Of a DNA stretch of 64,000 nucleotides, positions 16,518 through 26,434 are shown one piece after another. Source of the DNA: an uncultured Eubacteriales bacterium (GTDB taxonomy: Bacteria > Bacillota > Clostridia > Christensenellales > CAG-138); the NCBI GenBank assembly GCA_902765005.1, contig CACWYB010000005.1:39844-103843 (forward strand). Direction: 5' to 3'. A program made the position numbers and the translations under genes. The first letter of the stretch is position 1, and the number at the start of each line of letters is the position of its first letter. The notes beneath the pieces are model-generated. The model was given only the letters and a program-made list of their open reading frames with translations, searched no databases and was not told the origin of the DNA.

Positions 16518-17525
16518 CTATCTGCGCAAATAGTTCCGGAGCCTGGGCAGCTCCGTCAGGCAATCGTTATAGCCCAGGGCATACAGGTCCAGAAGCTTGG
16601 AGATGTCCCCCTCGATGGTCCCCACCTCAATGGGGCGGGAGGGAGTCATGTGCAGCAGGCGGCCCTCATTTCCCAGCCTTTCCAGCGCGTCGCACTGCTC
16701 ATTGTAGCGGGCAGGGCCGGCTTCCAGAGCCGCCATGAGGGCTGGGTATTCCCGGTAAAAACGGCGCATGGCCCCCTGCTCCCGGCGGGCGATCCGCTGA
16801 TCAAGAAGCGGATAGGCCCGATAGATCCGCTTGGCTACGGGAAAGCCCCGCTTGGCCAGGCGCTTCATCAGCTTTGGCGGCTCTCGGCGCTTTCTGCCCG
16901 GATCCCGAAAGGCAGCGTCTCGGGTACGGATGACAACGATCTTTTCATATCCCTGCTGAATTGCCCATTCAAAGGGGATCTTGCAGGCGCACCCCCCATC
17001 CAGATAGGGTGCCCCGTCCAGCATGACCATGGGTGAAATGAAGGGCATGGTGGCGGAAGCCCGCGCCGCGGTCATGATGTCCTGGCAGATGCCCTTTTCA
17101 AAAAAGACCGTCTCCCCCGTCCGGCAGTTTGTCGCCACGGCCACGTACCGCTGCTGTGGGCGAAAAAACCGCCCCATATCCAAGGGCTCCAGGATGCCCC
17201 GGTCCTCCGTGAGAAACCCCACGTCCAGGATGCTGTGGCTGTGGAGAAAGGATCTGGCCCCCACATAGCGGCTGTCATGGCGAAATGTCAGGTTGGTCCG
17301 GGCGGAGCGGCCGATCTGCCCGGAAACATAGTTAATCCCCGCCAGCGCCCCAGCGGACACGCCGATGACGCAGGAAAGATTCAGCCCGTTCTCCATCATG
17401 GCGTCTAAAAAGCCCTGAGTGTACAAGCCCCGAAAGGCCCCGCCTTCCAGCACCAGACAGCCCTCGATAAGCTCCTTCTCGGCCTGCCCCCGGGGGATAT
17501 CCTCAATGCGTAAAAACTCCTTCAT
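16518..17525 (-). CDS. Patatin-like phospholipase
   Basis: 335 residues from ATG 17525, preceded by AAGGAGTGAG at good spacing; longer in-frame starts would overlap the promoter. The oxyanion glycine loop is LEGGAFRGLYTQGFLD, the nucleophile is in IGVSAGALAG (GxSxG) and the dyad Asp in LDGGCACKIP (DGG). Catalyses ester hydrolysis of lipids; the group resembles the YjjU/RssA-type bacterial patatins. No signal peptide, so cytosolic. Monocistronic, with its own promoter and terminator. Confidence 0.9.
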   Translation of the reverse strand: MKEFLRIEDIPRGQAEKELIEGCLVLEGGAFRGLYTQGFLDAMMENGLNLSCVIGVSAGALAGINYVSGQIGRSARTNLTFRHDSRYVGARSFLHSHSILDVGFLTEDRGILEPLDMGRFFRPQQRYVAVATNCRTGETVFFEKGICQDIMTAARASATMPFISPMVMLDGAPYLDGGCACKIPFEWAIQQGYEKIVVIRTRDAAFRDPGRKRREPPKLMKRLAKRGFPVAKRIYRAYPLLDQRIARREQGAMRRFYREYPALMAALEAGPARYNEQCDALERLGNEGRLLHMTPSRPIEVGTIEGDISKLLDLYALGYNDCLTELPRLRNYLRR

Positions 17526-17556
17526 GCGGCTCACTCCTTCATTTGTGACGGGCCAT

Positions 17557-17585
17557 AGTATACCAGATGAGACCACACGATTCAA
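17557..17585 (-). promoter_or_regulatory. Patatin gene promoter
   Basis: Minus strand TTGAAT (17580-17585), 17-base spacer, TATACT (17557-17562). It is back to back with the GNAT promoter; the two -35 boxes are 10 bases apart. Confidence 0.75.
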
Positions 17586-17595
17586 CCTTTAGATA

Positions 17596-17624
17596 TTGCA
17601 AAGCAACGTGCTGTATTGTATACT
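17596..17624 (+). promoter_or_regulatory. GNAT gene promoter
   Basis: TTGCAA (17596-17601), 17-base spacer, TATACT (17619-17624), 23 bases before the start codon at 17648. Confidence 0.75.
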
Positions 17625-17647
17625 GATTTGGTTTGGAGGTGAAGGAC

Positions 17648-18172
17648 ATGAAACCCATCCATATCGAAACCGAACGGCTGACGATCCGCCCCCACGAGGA
17701 GACGGACTTTGACGCCTACTTTGCCTATATCATGGACAAGGAGCTGCAGGACAGCCTGGGATTAAACGGCGTCACGGACCGGACATCTTGCCGGGAAACC
17801 TTTCAATGGCTTCGGGAAAACACAACCTTTTTGGCCCTTATTCCTAAGGACAGCGGCCGGACCATGGGCCACATCGCCCTGCACCCGCCCTATGAGCGCC
17901 TGACCAAGGACCCGGCATTTCAGGGGAAAACCGGCTATTCCCTGTCCTTTGCCATCGCCCGATCCGAACGGCGAAAGGGGCTGATGTTCGAAGCCCTCTG
18001 CGCCCTTATCGAGGAGCTGTTTGCCCACCGAAACGTGGACTTTCTGGACTGCGAAACGGAGCATGGAAACATCGCCTGCTGCACCTTGCAGGAAAAGCTT
18101 GGATTCACCTTCTGGGGCACAGACCGATTTGACGACACGGAGCTGATCATCCAGGTGCTGAAAAACAAATGA
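17648..18172 (+). CDS. RimJ/RimL-type GNAT acetyltransferase
   Basis: 174 residues. Start ATG 17648 chosen for the GGAGGTG site six bases upstream; a TTG at 17633 would overlap that site. The N-terminus IETERLTIRPHEETDFDAY is typical of acetyltransf_3 proteins; the acetyl-CoA motif region is YSLSFAIARSERRKGLMFEA and the end has CCTLQEKLGFTFWGT. Substrate unknown. Single gene between its own promoter and a shared terminator. Confidence 0.87.
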   Translation: MKPIHIETERLTIRPHEETDFDAYFAYIMDKELQDSLGLNGVTDRTSCRETFQWLRENTTFLALIPKDSGRTMGHIALHPPYERLTKDPAFQGKTGYSLSFAIARSERRKGLMFEALCALIEELFAHRNVDFLDCETEHGNIACCTLQEKLGFTFWGTDRFDDTELIIQVLKNK

Positions 18173-18181
18173 ATGCCCATC

Positions 18182-18208
18182 AAAAAGGAGGAGCCGCCGG
18201 GCTCCTCC
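18182..18208. terminator. Bidirectional terminator between GNAT and groEL
   Basis: GGAGGAGCC (18187-18195), GCCG, GGCTCCTCC (18200-18208). On the minus strand, for groEL, the stem is followed by TTTTTG; the plus-strand tail TTCGCTTT is weaker. Confidence 0.75.
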
Positions 18209-18227
18209 TTCGCTTTGGTTGAGTAGA

Positions 18228-19859
<1,632 letters not shown>

Positions 19860-19875
19860 TTACAAACTCCTCCTA

Positions 19876-20160
19876 TTATTTCACGATGGCCAGAATGTCG
19901 TTCTGCTTGAGGATGACGTATTCTTCGTTATCCAGCTTCACTTCCGTGCCGGCGTACTTGCTGTATACCACTTTATCGCCGGCCTTGACCTGCATGGCGA
20001 CTTCCTTGCCGTCCACCACGCCGCCGGGGCCCACCGCGATCACTTCCGCAAACTGGGGCTTTTCCTTCGCCGCGCTGGTGAGGATAAGGCCGCCCTTGGT
20101 GACCTCCTCCGTCTCCACCTGCTTCACGACCACACGATCCATCAAAGGTAAAAGTTGCAT
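19876..20160 (-). CDS. groES: Co-chaperonin GroES
   Basis: 94 residues with the mobile loop region EEVTKGGLILTSAAKEKPQ and VVDGKEVAMQVKAGDKVVYS. Caps GroEL. First gene of the groES-groEL operon behind a perfect CIRCE. Confidence 0.99.
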   Translation of the reverse strand: MQLLPLMDRVVVKQVETEEVTKGGLILTSAAKEKPQFAEVIAVGPGGVVDGKEVAMQVKAGDKVVYSKYAGTEVKLDNEEYVILKQNDILAIVK

Positions 20161-20186
20161 GATCTAACCTGCCTCCTGTTGATTAT

Positions 20187-20213
20187 TTAGCACTCAATCG
20201 TCCTGAGTGCTAA
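20187..20213 (-). promoter_or_regulatory. CIRCE operator (HrcA binding site)
   Basis: TTAGCACTC (20187-20195), nine bases, GAGTGCTAA (20205-20213): a perfect match to the CIRCE inverted repeat. It sits between the -10 box and groES, so heat-stress repression by HrcA is expected. hrcA itself is not in the window. Confidence 0.97.
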
Positions 20214-20225
20214 TTTCTGAACCCT

Positions 20226-20253
20226 ATTATAACACCGATTCTATCCCTGTCAA
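20226..20253 (-). promoter_or_regulatory. groES-groEL promoter
   Basis: Minus strand TTGACA (20248-20253), 16-base spacer, TATAAT (20226-20231): both boxes match the consensus exactly. Confidence 0.92.
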
Positions 20254-20292
20254 GCAATCCATATGCCGGAAAATGCAACGAAGTTGTGAAAT

Positions 20293-20327
20293 CAAGGGGC
20301 AGGAAACAAAATGTTTCCTGCCCCTTG
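20293..20327. repeat. 16-bp perfect hairpin (terminator-like)
   Basis: CAAGGGGCAGGAAACA (20293-20308), loop AAA, and its exact complement (20312-20327). It has no clear T-run on either side (it is followed by GAAACG). It lies upstream of the gro promoter within the gene-free stretch 20254-20507. Confidence 0.7.
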
Positions 20328-20367
20328 GAAACGCCTGCGGGCGAGTGCTCCGCGTTCGCTCCGCTTA

Positions 20368-20445
20368 CGGCTCTGCCTATGACACAGTCACCGGGCGGCA
20401 GAGCCGCAAGGAGTCAAATCCACCGCACATGTCGCTGGATTTGAC
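20368..20445. repeat. Double-hairpin intergenic element
   Basis: CGGCTCTGCC (20368-20377) pairs with GGCAGAGCCG (20397-20406), and GTCAAATCCA (20413-20422) pairs with TGGATTTGAC (20436-20445). With the hairpin at 20293 it fills most of the 250-base gap between the gro promoter and the kinase gene. No coding sequence is convincing in this gap. Base content and architecture resemble the elements at 2036 and 63908. Confidence 0.6.
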
Positions 20446-20507
20446 ATATTAGAAGCCAACCGTTCTTCTTTAAGCGTTTACGTTCGCGCGGCTACACCGC
20501 GCTTATG

Positions 20508-21032
20508 TTACCCGTTGAGTGGAATATTCGTTGATGTATGGTAGTTTTCCTCTGTCCAGATGACTTGCTCCCCCGCCGCCTGGAATCCCTCGGCATACTT
20601 GCGGTTCTCCGCCTTTAGATATGAGGGCGTGAGGCTGGAATCGTCCAGGCGACATTCGATATCAGAGGCGTGGGCCTTGATCTGGTCGAAGTGGGCGTCG
20701 ATGTAATCGTCGGACATGGCCAGGCACAGGAAGCGGATGGACGCAAGATAGTCTGGGGTGAAGTCCTTACGCCAGTCGAAGGGCACGTAACAGCCCTCCA
20801 CGATCAGGTTCTGCCGGTTCTCGATGGCGGTTTTGATCATCTCCCGCACGATGGGCCAAAGGTAATCCGTCAAAGCGTCGTCGTCCTCCGGTGTCAAGGC
20901 CGTGTTCCCGCTGCGGATCAGGCCCATCTTCAGATGGTCGATGGAAAGGTATGGGTAGGCATACCTCTCCATCATCTTCTGAGCCAGAAGGGTCTTTCCC
21001 GTGTGGGTGGCCCCGGTGATGAGAATGACCAT
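20508..21032 (-). CDS. P-loop small-molecule kinase-like protein
   Basis: 174 residues. Walker A GATHTGKTLLAQKM at the N-terminus, followed by YLSIDHLKMGLIRSGN as in adenylate/2-phosphoglycerate kinase-like and AAA_33 proteins, and LIVEGCYVPFDW in the middle. Substrate unknown. Starts 3 bases after the S9 peptidase stop, so probably cotranscribed with it. Confidence 0.75.
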   Translation of the reverse strand: MVILITGATHTGKTLLAQKMMERYAYPYLSIDHLKMGLIRSGNTALTPEDDDALTDYLWPIVREMIKTAIENRQNLIVEGCYVPFDWRKDFTPDYLASIRFLCLAMSDDYIDAHFDQIKAHASDIECRLDDSSLTPSYLKAENRKYAEGFQAAGEQVIWTEENYHTSTNIPLNG

Positions 21033-21035
21033 GGG

Positions 21036-23033
21036 CTACGCCCTTTCCCCGCTGTATTTGTCGAACCAGTCGGTGATCTCCTGCAGGCGGCGGAGGCGGT
21101 GCAGGGGCTTTCCGGAGCGGGAAAGCTCATGGTTTTCCCCATGAAAGAGGCACAGCCGGGCGGGCACGCCCCGGTCCACCAGGGCCGAATACATCTGCAG
21201 CCCCTGCTCCAATGGGCAGCGGTAGTCCTCATCTGAGTGGATGAACAGGGTGGGCGTCTTCACGTTCTTAGCGTATTTGAGAGGGGACTGGGCCCACATC
21301 TTTTCCGGGCTGTCGTAGAGGCTGGCGGCGGTCTGGTCCGCCGCGAAGTAGCCGCCGATGTCGGACACGCCGCAGAAGCTTAGCCAGTTGGAGATGGACC
21401 GTTGGGAAGCGCAGCAGCAGAACCGGTCCGTGTGGCCGATGATCCAGTTGGTCATGAAGCCGCCGTAGCTGCCGCCGGTCTCGCAGACCCTTTGGGGGTC
21501 GATGGCGGGATAGGCGGCCAGAACGGCATCCGCAAAGTCCATGAGATTCCGATAATCCGTGGCCCCGTAGCCGCCCCGAATGTCCGCAAAGGCGTTGTCG
21601 CCCCCGTCGCTGCCCTTGGGGTTGCAGAAGAAGACGAAGTAGCCCTTCCCCGCCCAATACTGCATCTCGTGGTAGAACACGGGTCCATAGACGGTCTTGG
21701 GGCCGCCGTGGATGTCGAAGACGGCGGGGTATTTCTTTTCGGGGTCGTAGCCGAAGGGCTTGAGGACCCAGCCCTCTATGGTCAATCCCTCGCTCTCCAC
21801 GCTGAGGGGCTCCGGCTGGGCCACGTATTTTTCCTGCAGGGCGGGGCCGTTGAAATCCGTCAGGCGCTTGGCTGCCCCGCTTTCCAGGTCGCAGAGATAC
21901 AGCTCCTGGGGCCGCATGTCGTAGAGCCCCACGCAGAGGGCGGTGGTGCCGGCGATATCGAAGCAGTCCATGGCGCCTGGCTTGGTGAACACAGGGGTGT
22001 CCGTGCCGTCTTTATCCAGGCAATAGAGGACGGCGTTCCCGCCCCGGGTGGTCAGATGATAGAGGCTGTCCCCCACGGCCACCGCCTGCCGGCCCCCGCC
22101 CATGCGGCAGTCGCTGCCCACGCTGTTGTAGAGGCTGAATTCCGCCGGGAACAGGACCCGCAGGGCCCCGGCGGCCTCGTCCAGTTCATAGACATAGTCG
22201 TTTTCGTTCAGGCCGTAGCGCCGGCCCTCTCCGCCCAGGACCCAGATCCTGTCCCCTACCGTTTCCAGGCGGGAGAGCATGAAGGAATCGGTGTGCAGGA
22301 TATCCCTCACATCGCCGGTGGAAAGGTTGTAGACCCGCAGGGTGAAGGTCTTCAGCTCCAGCCGGGGCCCCTTCTCCTGGGCGGCGAAGAACACCTCGTC
22401 CCCCCTGACGGTAAAGCCGCCCATGTCCTCCCCCGGCCCGGTGATGGGCGTGATGGTCAGGGGGTCCAGGGTGACCAGGAACAGCCGCCGGCGCTGGCCG
22501 TTGGTGACGCCGGCGCCGTTGAACCAGAAGGGCGCCTCGTCGAAGACCTCATAGTCCCGATTATCCTCGGCCTCCTTCCGGGCGGCCTTTCGGGCGGCCT
22601 CGTCCGCGGCGTAGAGGTCGGGATGGCGCTTGTCCACGGAGGCGGTCACCAAAAAGCGCTTGTCTCCCGCGGCCCGGATCTCCCGGACGGCGAAGGGCAG
22701 GGTGAAACAGGGCATGGCTTCCCCGCCGGAAAGGTTCAAAACATAATAGGAAGTGAAGGCTTCCTTTTCCTCCGCCCGCTTCTTTTCGGCGGCGGAGCGC
22801 ACCGCGGGGAACAGGAGCCGATCGTCGTCCAGCCACAGGAAGCTGCTCTCCTTGCCCAGGTCCGTGAGCTGCCGCACCTGTTCGTTTTCATAGAGGTAGA
22901 GCCGGGATTCATAGCCGTTCTCCTCCTCGTTGGCCGAGCTCACCACGAAGGCCGCCCTCTTTTTGGCCGGATTGAACCGAAGCGCGGACAAAAACCGATA
23001 CGACAGGATATCCTTTTGTGCAATGGGTCTCAT
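21036..23033 (-). CDS. S9-family acylaminoacyl/prolyl-oligopeptidase-like serine peptidase
   Basis: About 665 residues from ATG 23033 (AAAGGGTGAAAAGC upstream; a GTG 9 bases earlier is a less likely start). The first ~380 residues are a beta-propeller-type region; the C-terminal alpha/beta hydrolase begins near FGYDPEKKYPAVFDIHGGPK. Nucleophile Ser in ETGGSYGGFMTNW, Asp in IHSDEDYRCPLEQGLQMYSA, His in FHGENHELSRSG. No signal peptide, so a cytosolic enzyme trimming peptides. Confidence 0.92.
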   Translation of the reverse strand: MRPIAQKDILSYRFLSALRFNPAKKRAAFVVSSANEEENGYESRLYLYENEQVRQLTDLGKESSFLWLDDDRLLFPAVRSAAEKKRAEEKEAFTSYYVLNLSGGEAMPCFTLPFAVREIRAAGDKRFLVTASVDKRHPDLYAADEAARKAARKEAEDNRDYEVFDEAPFWFNGAGVTNGQRRRLFLVTLDPLTITPITGPGEDMGGFTVRGDEVFFAAQEKGPRLELKTFTLRVYNLSTGDVRDILHTDSFMLSRLETVGDRIWVLGGEGRRYGLNENDYVYELDEAAGALRVLFPAEFSLYNSVGSDCRMGGGRQAVAVGDSLYHLTTRGGNAVLYCLDKDGTDTPVFTKPGAMDCFDIAGTTALCVGLYDMRPQELYLCDLESGAAKRLTDFNGPALQEKYVAQPEPLSVESEGLTIEGWVLKPFGYDPEKKYPAVFDIHGGPKTVYGPVFYHEMQYWAGKGYFVFFCNPKGSDGGDNAFADIRGGYGATDYRNLMDFADAVLAAYPAIDPQRVCETGGSYGGFMTNWIIGHTDRFCCCASQRSISNWLSFCGVSDIGGYFAADQTAASLYDSPEKMWAQSPLKYAKNVKTPTLFIHSDEDYRCPLEQGLQMYSALVDRGVPARLCLFHGENHELSRSGKPLHRLRRLQEITDWFDKYSGERA

Positions 23034-23076
23034 GCTTTTCACCCTTTCTTTCGCCGCCGGCGAAGGCTTTTCTTAC

Positions 23077-23105
23077 ACTATACAGCGGCCCGCCGGAGAA
23101 CACAA
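23077..23105 (-). promoter_or_regulatory. Promoter of the S9 peptidase-kinase pair
   Basis: Minus strand TTGTGT (23100-23105), 17-base spacer, TATAGT (23077-23082), 44 bases before the ATG. Confidence 0.5.
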
Positions 23106-23141
23106 GCGCAAAAATTCGCCGCAAAATGATAAAAATAGGGC

Positions 23142-23170
23142 TTGCATTTTTGAAAATCATTTAGTATAAT
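23142..23170 (+). promoter_or_regulatory. rpsT promoter
   Basis: TTGCAT (23142-23147), 17-base A/T-rich spacer, perfect TATAAT (23165-23170), 45 bases before rpsT. Confidence 0.85.
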
Positions 23171-23214
23171 AGCGTAGTTCGTGTAAAGGACAATATCTAT
23201 AGGGGGTAAATGCT

Positions 23215-23478
23215 GTGGCAAACATCAAATCTGCTCTGAAGCGTGCAGGCACCAACAAAAAGGAGAATCTTCGCAATCGCGAGGATAAGTCCGCTTTGAA
23301 GACTGCTCTGCGTCGCTATGACGAAGCTCTCCAGGGTGAGGATAAGGAAGCCGCTGAGGCCGCTTATCTCAAAGCCGTGAGCACCGTCGATAAGGCAGCT
23401 GCCAAGGGCGTCATCCATAAGAATGCCGCCAACCACAAGAAGGCGCAGCTGGCCGGCAAGCGCGCGTCCGCCAATTGA
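23215..23478 (+). CDS. rpsT: Ribosomal protein bS20
   Basis: 87 residues from GTG 23215 with AGGGGG upstream. Sequence MANIKSALKRAGTNKKENLR is the bS20 N-terminus. Lysine/alanine-rich helical protein that binds the 16S rRNA 5' domain. Own promoter and terminator. Codon use is more biased (AAG, CGC, GCT) than in neighbours, as expected for a ribosomal gene. Confidence 0.98.
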   Translation: MANIKSALKRAGTNKKENLRNREDKSALKTALRRYDEALQGEDKEAAEAAYLKAVSTVDKAAAKGVIHKNAANHKKAQLAGKRASAN

Positions 23479-23500
23479 CCCCGAAAGTATAGATTCTGAT

Positions 23501-23535
23501 CGGCCCCCTTTCCGTATGAAAGAGGGCCGTTTTTT
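23501..23535 (+). terminator. rpsT terminator
   Basis: CGGCCCCCTTTC, loop CGTAT, GAAAGAGGGCCG (one mismatch), then TTTTTT. Confidence 0.85.
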
Positions 23536-23556
23536 GTAGGCACAGGAGGTCGTTTT

Positions 23557-25245
23557 ATGGCCATGGACGGACTTTCCCTCCACGCCATGCTGTGGGAGAT
23601 GCGGGATCTTATGGGCTCCCGAGTGGATAAGGTGCAGCAGCCCGACAAGGATACCCTGCTCCTTTCCTGCCACGGCACGGCCTGCGGGCGGGTGAAGCTC
23701 CTCATCAACATCCATAACGAAAACGGGCGGTTGGCCCTGACCCGGGACACGGCGGAAAACCCCGTCGCGGCGCCGGCTTTTTGCATGCTGCTCAGAAAGC
23801 GGCTCATGGGCAGCCGGATCACGGCCATGGAGCAGACGGGCCTTGACAGGTTGGTCCGCTTCCGCTTCTCCGGCCGGGACGAGCTCATGGACGAAAGCGT
23901 CTGCTCCCTGGTGGTGGAGCTCATGGGCAAGCACGGCAACGCCTTTTTGCTGGACGGGAACGACACCATTCTGGACTGCCTGCGCCATATCGGCGTGGGA
24001 GCCGAAGCCCTGCGGGTGTGCCTGCCCAACGTGAAGTATGAGGCCCTCCCCCTCCAGGAGAAGAAGGACCCTCTGGCGGCGACGGCGGAGGAGCTGGCCG
24101 GTTTGGATTCCCCCCGGGCGCTGATGAACGGCTACATGGGCATCTCCCGGCAGATCGCCGCCCTTCTCTTCGTGGAGGAGCAGAGCCCCGAAAGCCGGGG
24201 ACGATACCTCTTTGAAGCCTTCCAGTCCCTGAAGGAAGGCGCCCTCTCCCCCTGCCTGGTGCCGGGCCTTGGCCCCTCTCCTATTCGGCCCATCCACCGG
24301 GCCGACGCCGTCCCCTACCCCACCCTGTCCGCCGCCTACGACGCCTGGTACCGGGAGCGGGACGTGCGCATCCGCATGCTCCGGGAGACCGGGTCCCTGC
24401 GCGCCACATTGGAGCATGCCCTCAAGCGCTGCGAAAACAAGATCAGCGCCTTTTCCAGCGACCTGATGAGCCAGGAGGAAGAAGCTCGGCTGCGCCTTTG
24501 CGGGGAGCTGCTCTTGAGCTACCACGGGGAGCGGCCCAAGGGAGCCGACAGCCTGACCGTTGAAAACTATTATGAATACCCGCCCACCTCCATCTCCGTT
24601 CGGCTGGACCCCGCCCTGTCCGTGCCGGAGAACGCGGCCCGCTACTTCAAGCGCTATCAGAAGCTCAAGGCCGCCCGGGCCTACGCCGAGGGCGAAATGG
24701 GCAAGCTTCGGGAGGAGCAGCTGTATCTGCAGAGCCAGCTGGTCTGCCTCAACAACTGCGAAAACAGCGACGACGTGGCGGCGATCCGCCAGGAGCTGAT
24801 TCGGGAGCGGTACATCCGCCCCGCCGCGGCCAAAGAAGCCGCCCGGCCCAAGGCAACAAAGTCCCAGCCTATGCACTTTCTTTCCTCCGCGGGGGTGTCT
24901 ATCTATGTGGGCAAGAACAACGAGCAGAACGACCGCCTCACCCGCAGCGCCCCGCCGGACGCTCTCTGGCTCCACGTGAAGGACGCTGCCGGCTCCCATG
25001 TGATCGTGGACTGTAAGGGCATGCCGGACAAGCAGACCCTGCTGGAAGCGGCCATGCTGGCGGTGCATTTCAGCAGCCAGCGGGGCGGCGCCTCCGTGCC
25101 CGTGGACTATGTGCCCCGGCGCTACGTGAAGAAGCCCTCCGGCTCAAAACCCGGCTTCGTCATTTTCACCAACCAACGCACCCTTTTCATCACCCCCGAC
25201 CCCAACGTCATCAGCACCCTGAAGAAAGGTTTACAGGAAAATTAA
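23557..25245 (+). CDS. rqcH: Rqc2-homologue RqcH (NFACT protein)
   Basis: 562 residues. NFACT-N domain starts MAMDGLSLHAMLWEMRDLM (first ~170 residues); then helix-hairpin-helix and coiled-coil regions (about 270-420), and the NFACT-R/DUF814 domain with ISIYVGKNNEQNDRLT-type sequence (SIYVGKNNEQNDRL), DALWLHVKDAAGSHVI and PRRYVKKPSGSKPG. It rescues stalled 50S subunits by C-terminal alanine tailing. AGGAGG 6 bases before ATG. Confidence 0.95.
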   Translation: MAMDGLSLHAMLWEMRDLMGSRVDKVQQPDKDTLLLSCHGTACGRVKLLINIHNENGRLALTRDTAENPVAAPAFCMLLRKRLMGSRITAMEQTGLDRLVRFRFSGRDELMDESVCSLVVELMGKHGNAFLLDGNDTILDCLRHIGVGAEALRVCLPNVKYEALPLQEKKDPLAATAEELAGLDSPRALMNGYMGISRQIAALLFVEEQSPESRGRYLFEAFQSLKEGALSPCLVPGLGPSPIRPIHRADAVPYPTLSAAYDAWYRERDVRIRMLRETGSLRATLEHALKRCENKISAFSSDLMSQEEEARLRLCGELLLSYHGERPKGADSLTVENYYEYPPTSISVRLDPALSVPENAARYFKRYQKLKAARAYAEGEMGKLREEQLYLQSQLVCLNNCENSDDVAAIRQELIRERYIRPAAAKEAARPKATKSQPMHFLSSAGVSIYVGKNNEQNDRLTRSAPPDALWLHVKDAAGSHVIVDCKGMPDKQTLLEAAMLAVHFSSQRGGASVPVDYVPRRYVKKPSGSKPGFVIFTNQRTLFITPDPNVISTLKKGLQEN

Positions 25246-25246
25246 C

Positions 25247-25849
25247 ATGAAGCTCTTGATCGCATCCAACAACGCCCATAAGGTCCGGGAGATCCGGGAG
25301 ATCCTGTCCGGCTACTTCGACGAGATGGTCACCATGCGGGAAGCGGGCCTTGCCATCGACGTGGTGGAGGACGGGGCCACCTTCCAGGACAACGCCGTGA
25401 AAAAGGCCACCGAGATCCTGGAAAAAAGCGGCTTTGACGCCGCCCTGGCCGACGACTCCGGCCTTTGCGTGGACGCCCTGGGCGGCGCTCCCGGGGTCTA
25501 CTCCGCCCGCTACGCCGGGGAAGGCCACGACGACGCGGCCAACAACGCCAAGCTCATGGCGGACATGCGGGACGTGCCCGACGGGGAGCGGACCTGCCGG
25601 TTCGTAAGCTGCGTGGCCCTGGCCCGCAAGGGCATGCCGGTGCTGGTGGCCCAGGGCACGGCGGAGGGCACCCTGCTTCGGAGCGCCGCCGGGGAGAACG
25701 GCTTCGGCTACGACCCCTATTTCTTCTATCCCCCGCTGCAAAAATCCTTTGCCCAGCTCACGGCTCAGGAGAAGAACAGCGTGAGCCACCGCCGCGCCTC
25801 CCTGGACGCCCTGCGGCAGGCCCTGGACGCGGAACAGGGAGAAAGATGA
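25247..25849 (+). CDS. rdgB: XTP/dITP diphosphatase (RdgB/HAM1)
   Basis: 200 residues. Substrate loop MKLLIASNNAHKVREIREIL at the start, metal/base motif LADDSGLCVDALGGAPGVYS, and C-terminal SHRRASLDAL. Hydrolyses non-canonical purine NTPs to NMPs, cleaning the nucleotide pool. Follows rqcH with one base between; overlaps the next gene by 4 bases. Confidence 0.97.
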   Translation: MKLLIASNNAHKVREIREILSGYFDEMVTMREAGLAIDVVEDGATFQDNAVKKATEILEKSGFDAALADDSGLCVDALGGAPGVYSARYAGEGHDDAANNAKLMADMRDVPDGERTCRFVSCVALARKGMPVLVAQGTAEGTLLRSAAGENGFGYDPYFFYPPLQKSFAQLTAQEKNSVSHRRASLDALRQALDAEQGER

Positions 25850-26331
25850 GGATCGGCGTCTTCTCCGACAGCCACGGCGACATCTCCCCCGCCAAAGTCT
25901 TTTTCGACAGTCTGGCGCCCCTGGACTGTCTCTTTCACCTGGGGGACTACGCCGCCGACGGGGAGAAGCTCTCCCGGCTCTTCTCCTGCCCGGTGTATGC
26001 CGTGAAGGGCAACTGCGACTTTCGGTCCGATGCGCCGCCGGAGCAGATCGTGGACCTGGGCGGCAAGCGGTTTTTGCTGACCCACGGCCATCAGTTCTAT
26101 TCCGCCTTGGCCCTTAGCTATCGAGGGGCGGAGGTCCGGGCGGACATGATCCTCTACGGTCACACCCATGTGCCGGACCTGTCTGCCGATGGGCCCCGGC
26201 TCATCCTGAACCCCGGTTCCCTCTCCCGCCCCCGAGGCGGCTCTCTGGAAAGTTGCGCCCTTATCACCCTGGAGGGAGAGGATTTGCGCGTCAGGTTCAT
26301 CAATGAGGACACAGCAGCCCGCCGCCGGTAA
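25846..26331 (+). CDS. YfcE/MJ0936-type metallophosphoesterase
   Basis: 161 residues from ATG 25846 (overlap ATGA with rdgB). All calcineurin-fold metal motifs are present: FSDSHGD, HLGDYAADG, VKGNCDF, THGHQF, GHTHVP, plus NPGSLSRPRG. Cyclic or small phosphodiester hydrolase; physiological substrate unknown. The rdgB-yfcE-like pair is widely conserved in Firmicutes. Confidence 0.93.
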   Translation: MRIGVFSDSHGDISPAKVFFDSLAPLDCLFHLGDYAADGEKLSRLFSCPVYAVKGNCDFRSDAPPEQIVDLGGKRFLLTHGHQFYSALALSYRGAEVRADMILYGHTHVPDLSADGPRLILNPGSLSRPRGGSLESCALITLEGEDLRVRFINEDTAARRR

Positions 26332-26375
26332 TAAAATGTTCATCTTTACGGCACAAAAGTTCTGCGTTTGTGCCA

Positions 26376-26404
26376 TTGACAGGGGCCTTGTACGGGGGTA
26401 AACT
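26376..26404 (+). promoter_or_regulatory. Promoter of the carboxypeptidase pair
   Basis: TTGACA (26376-26381), 17 bases, TAAACT (26399-26404), 30 bases before the ATG. Confidence 0.65.
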
Positions 26405-26434
26405 TATCTCACGTCCCTATTCTGAGGTATAAAT

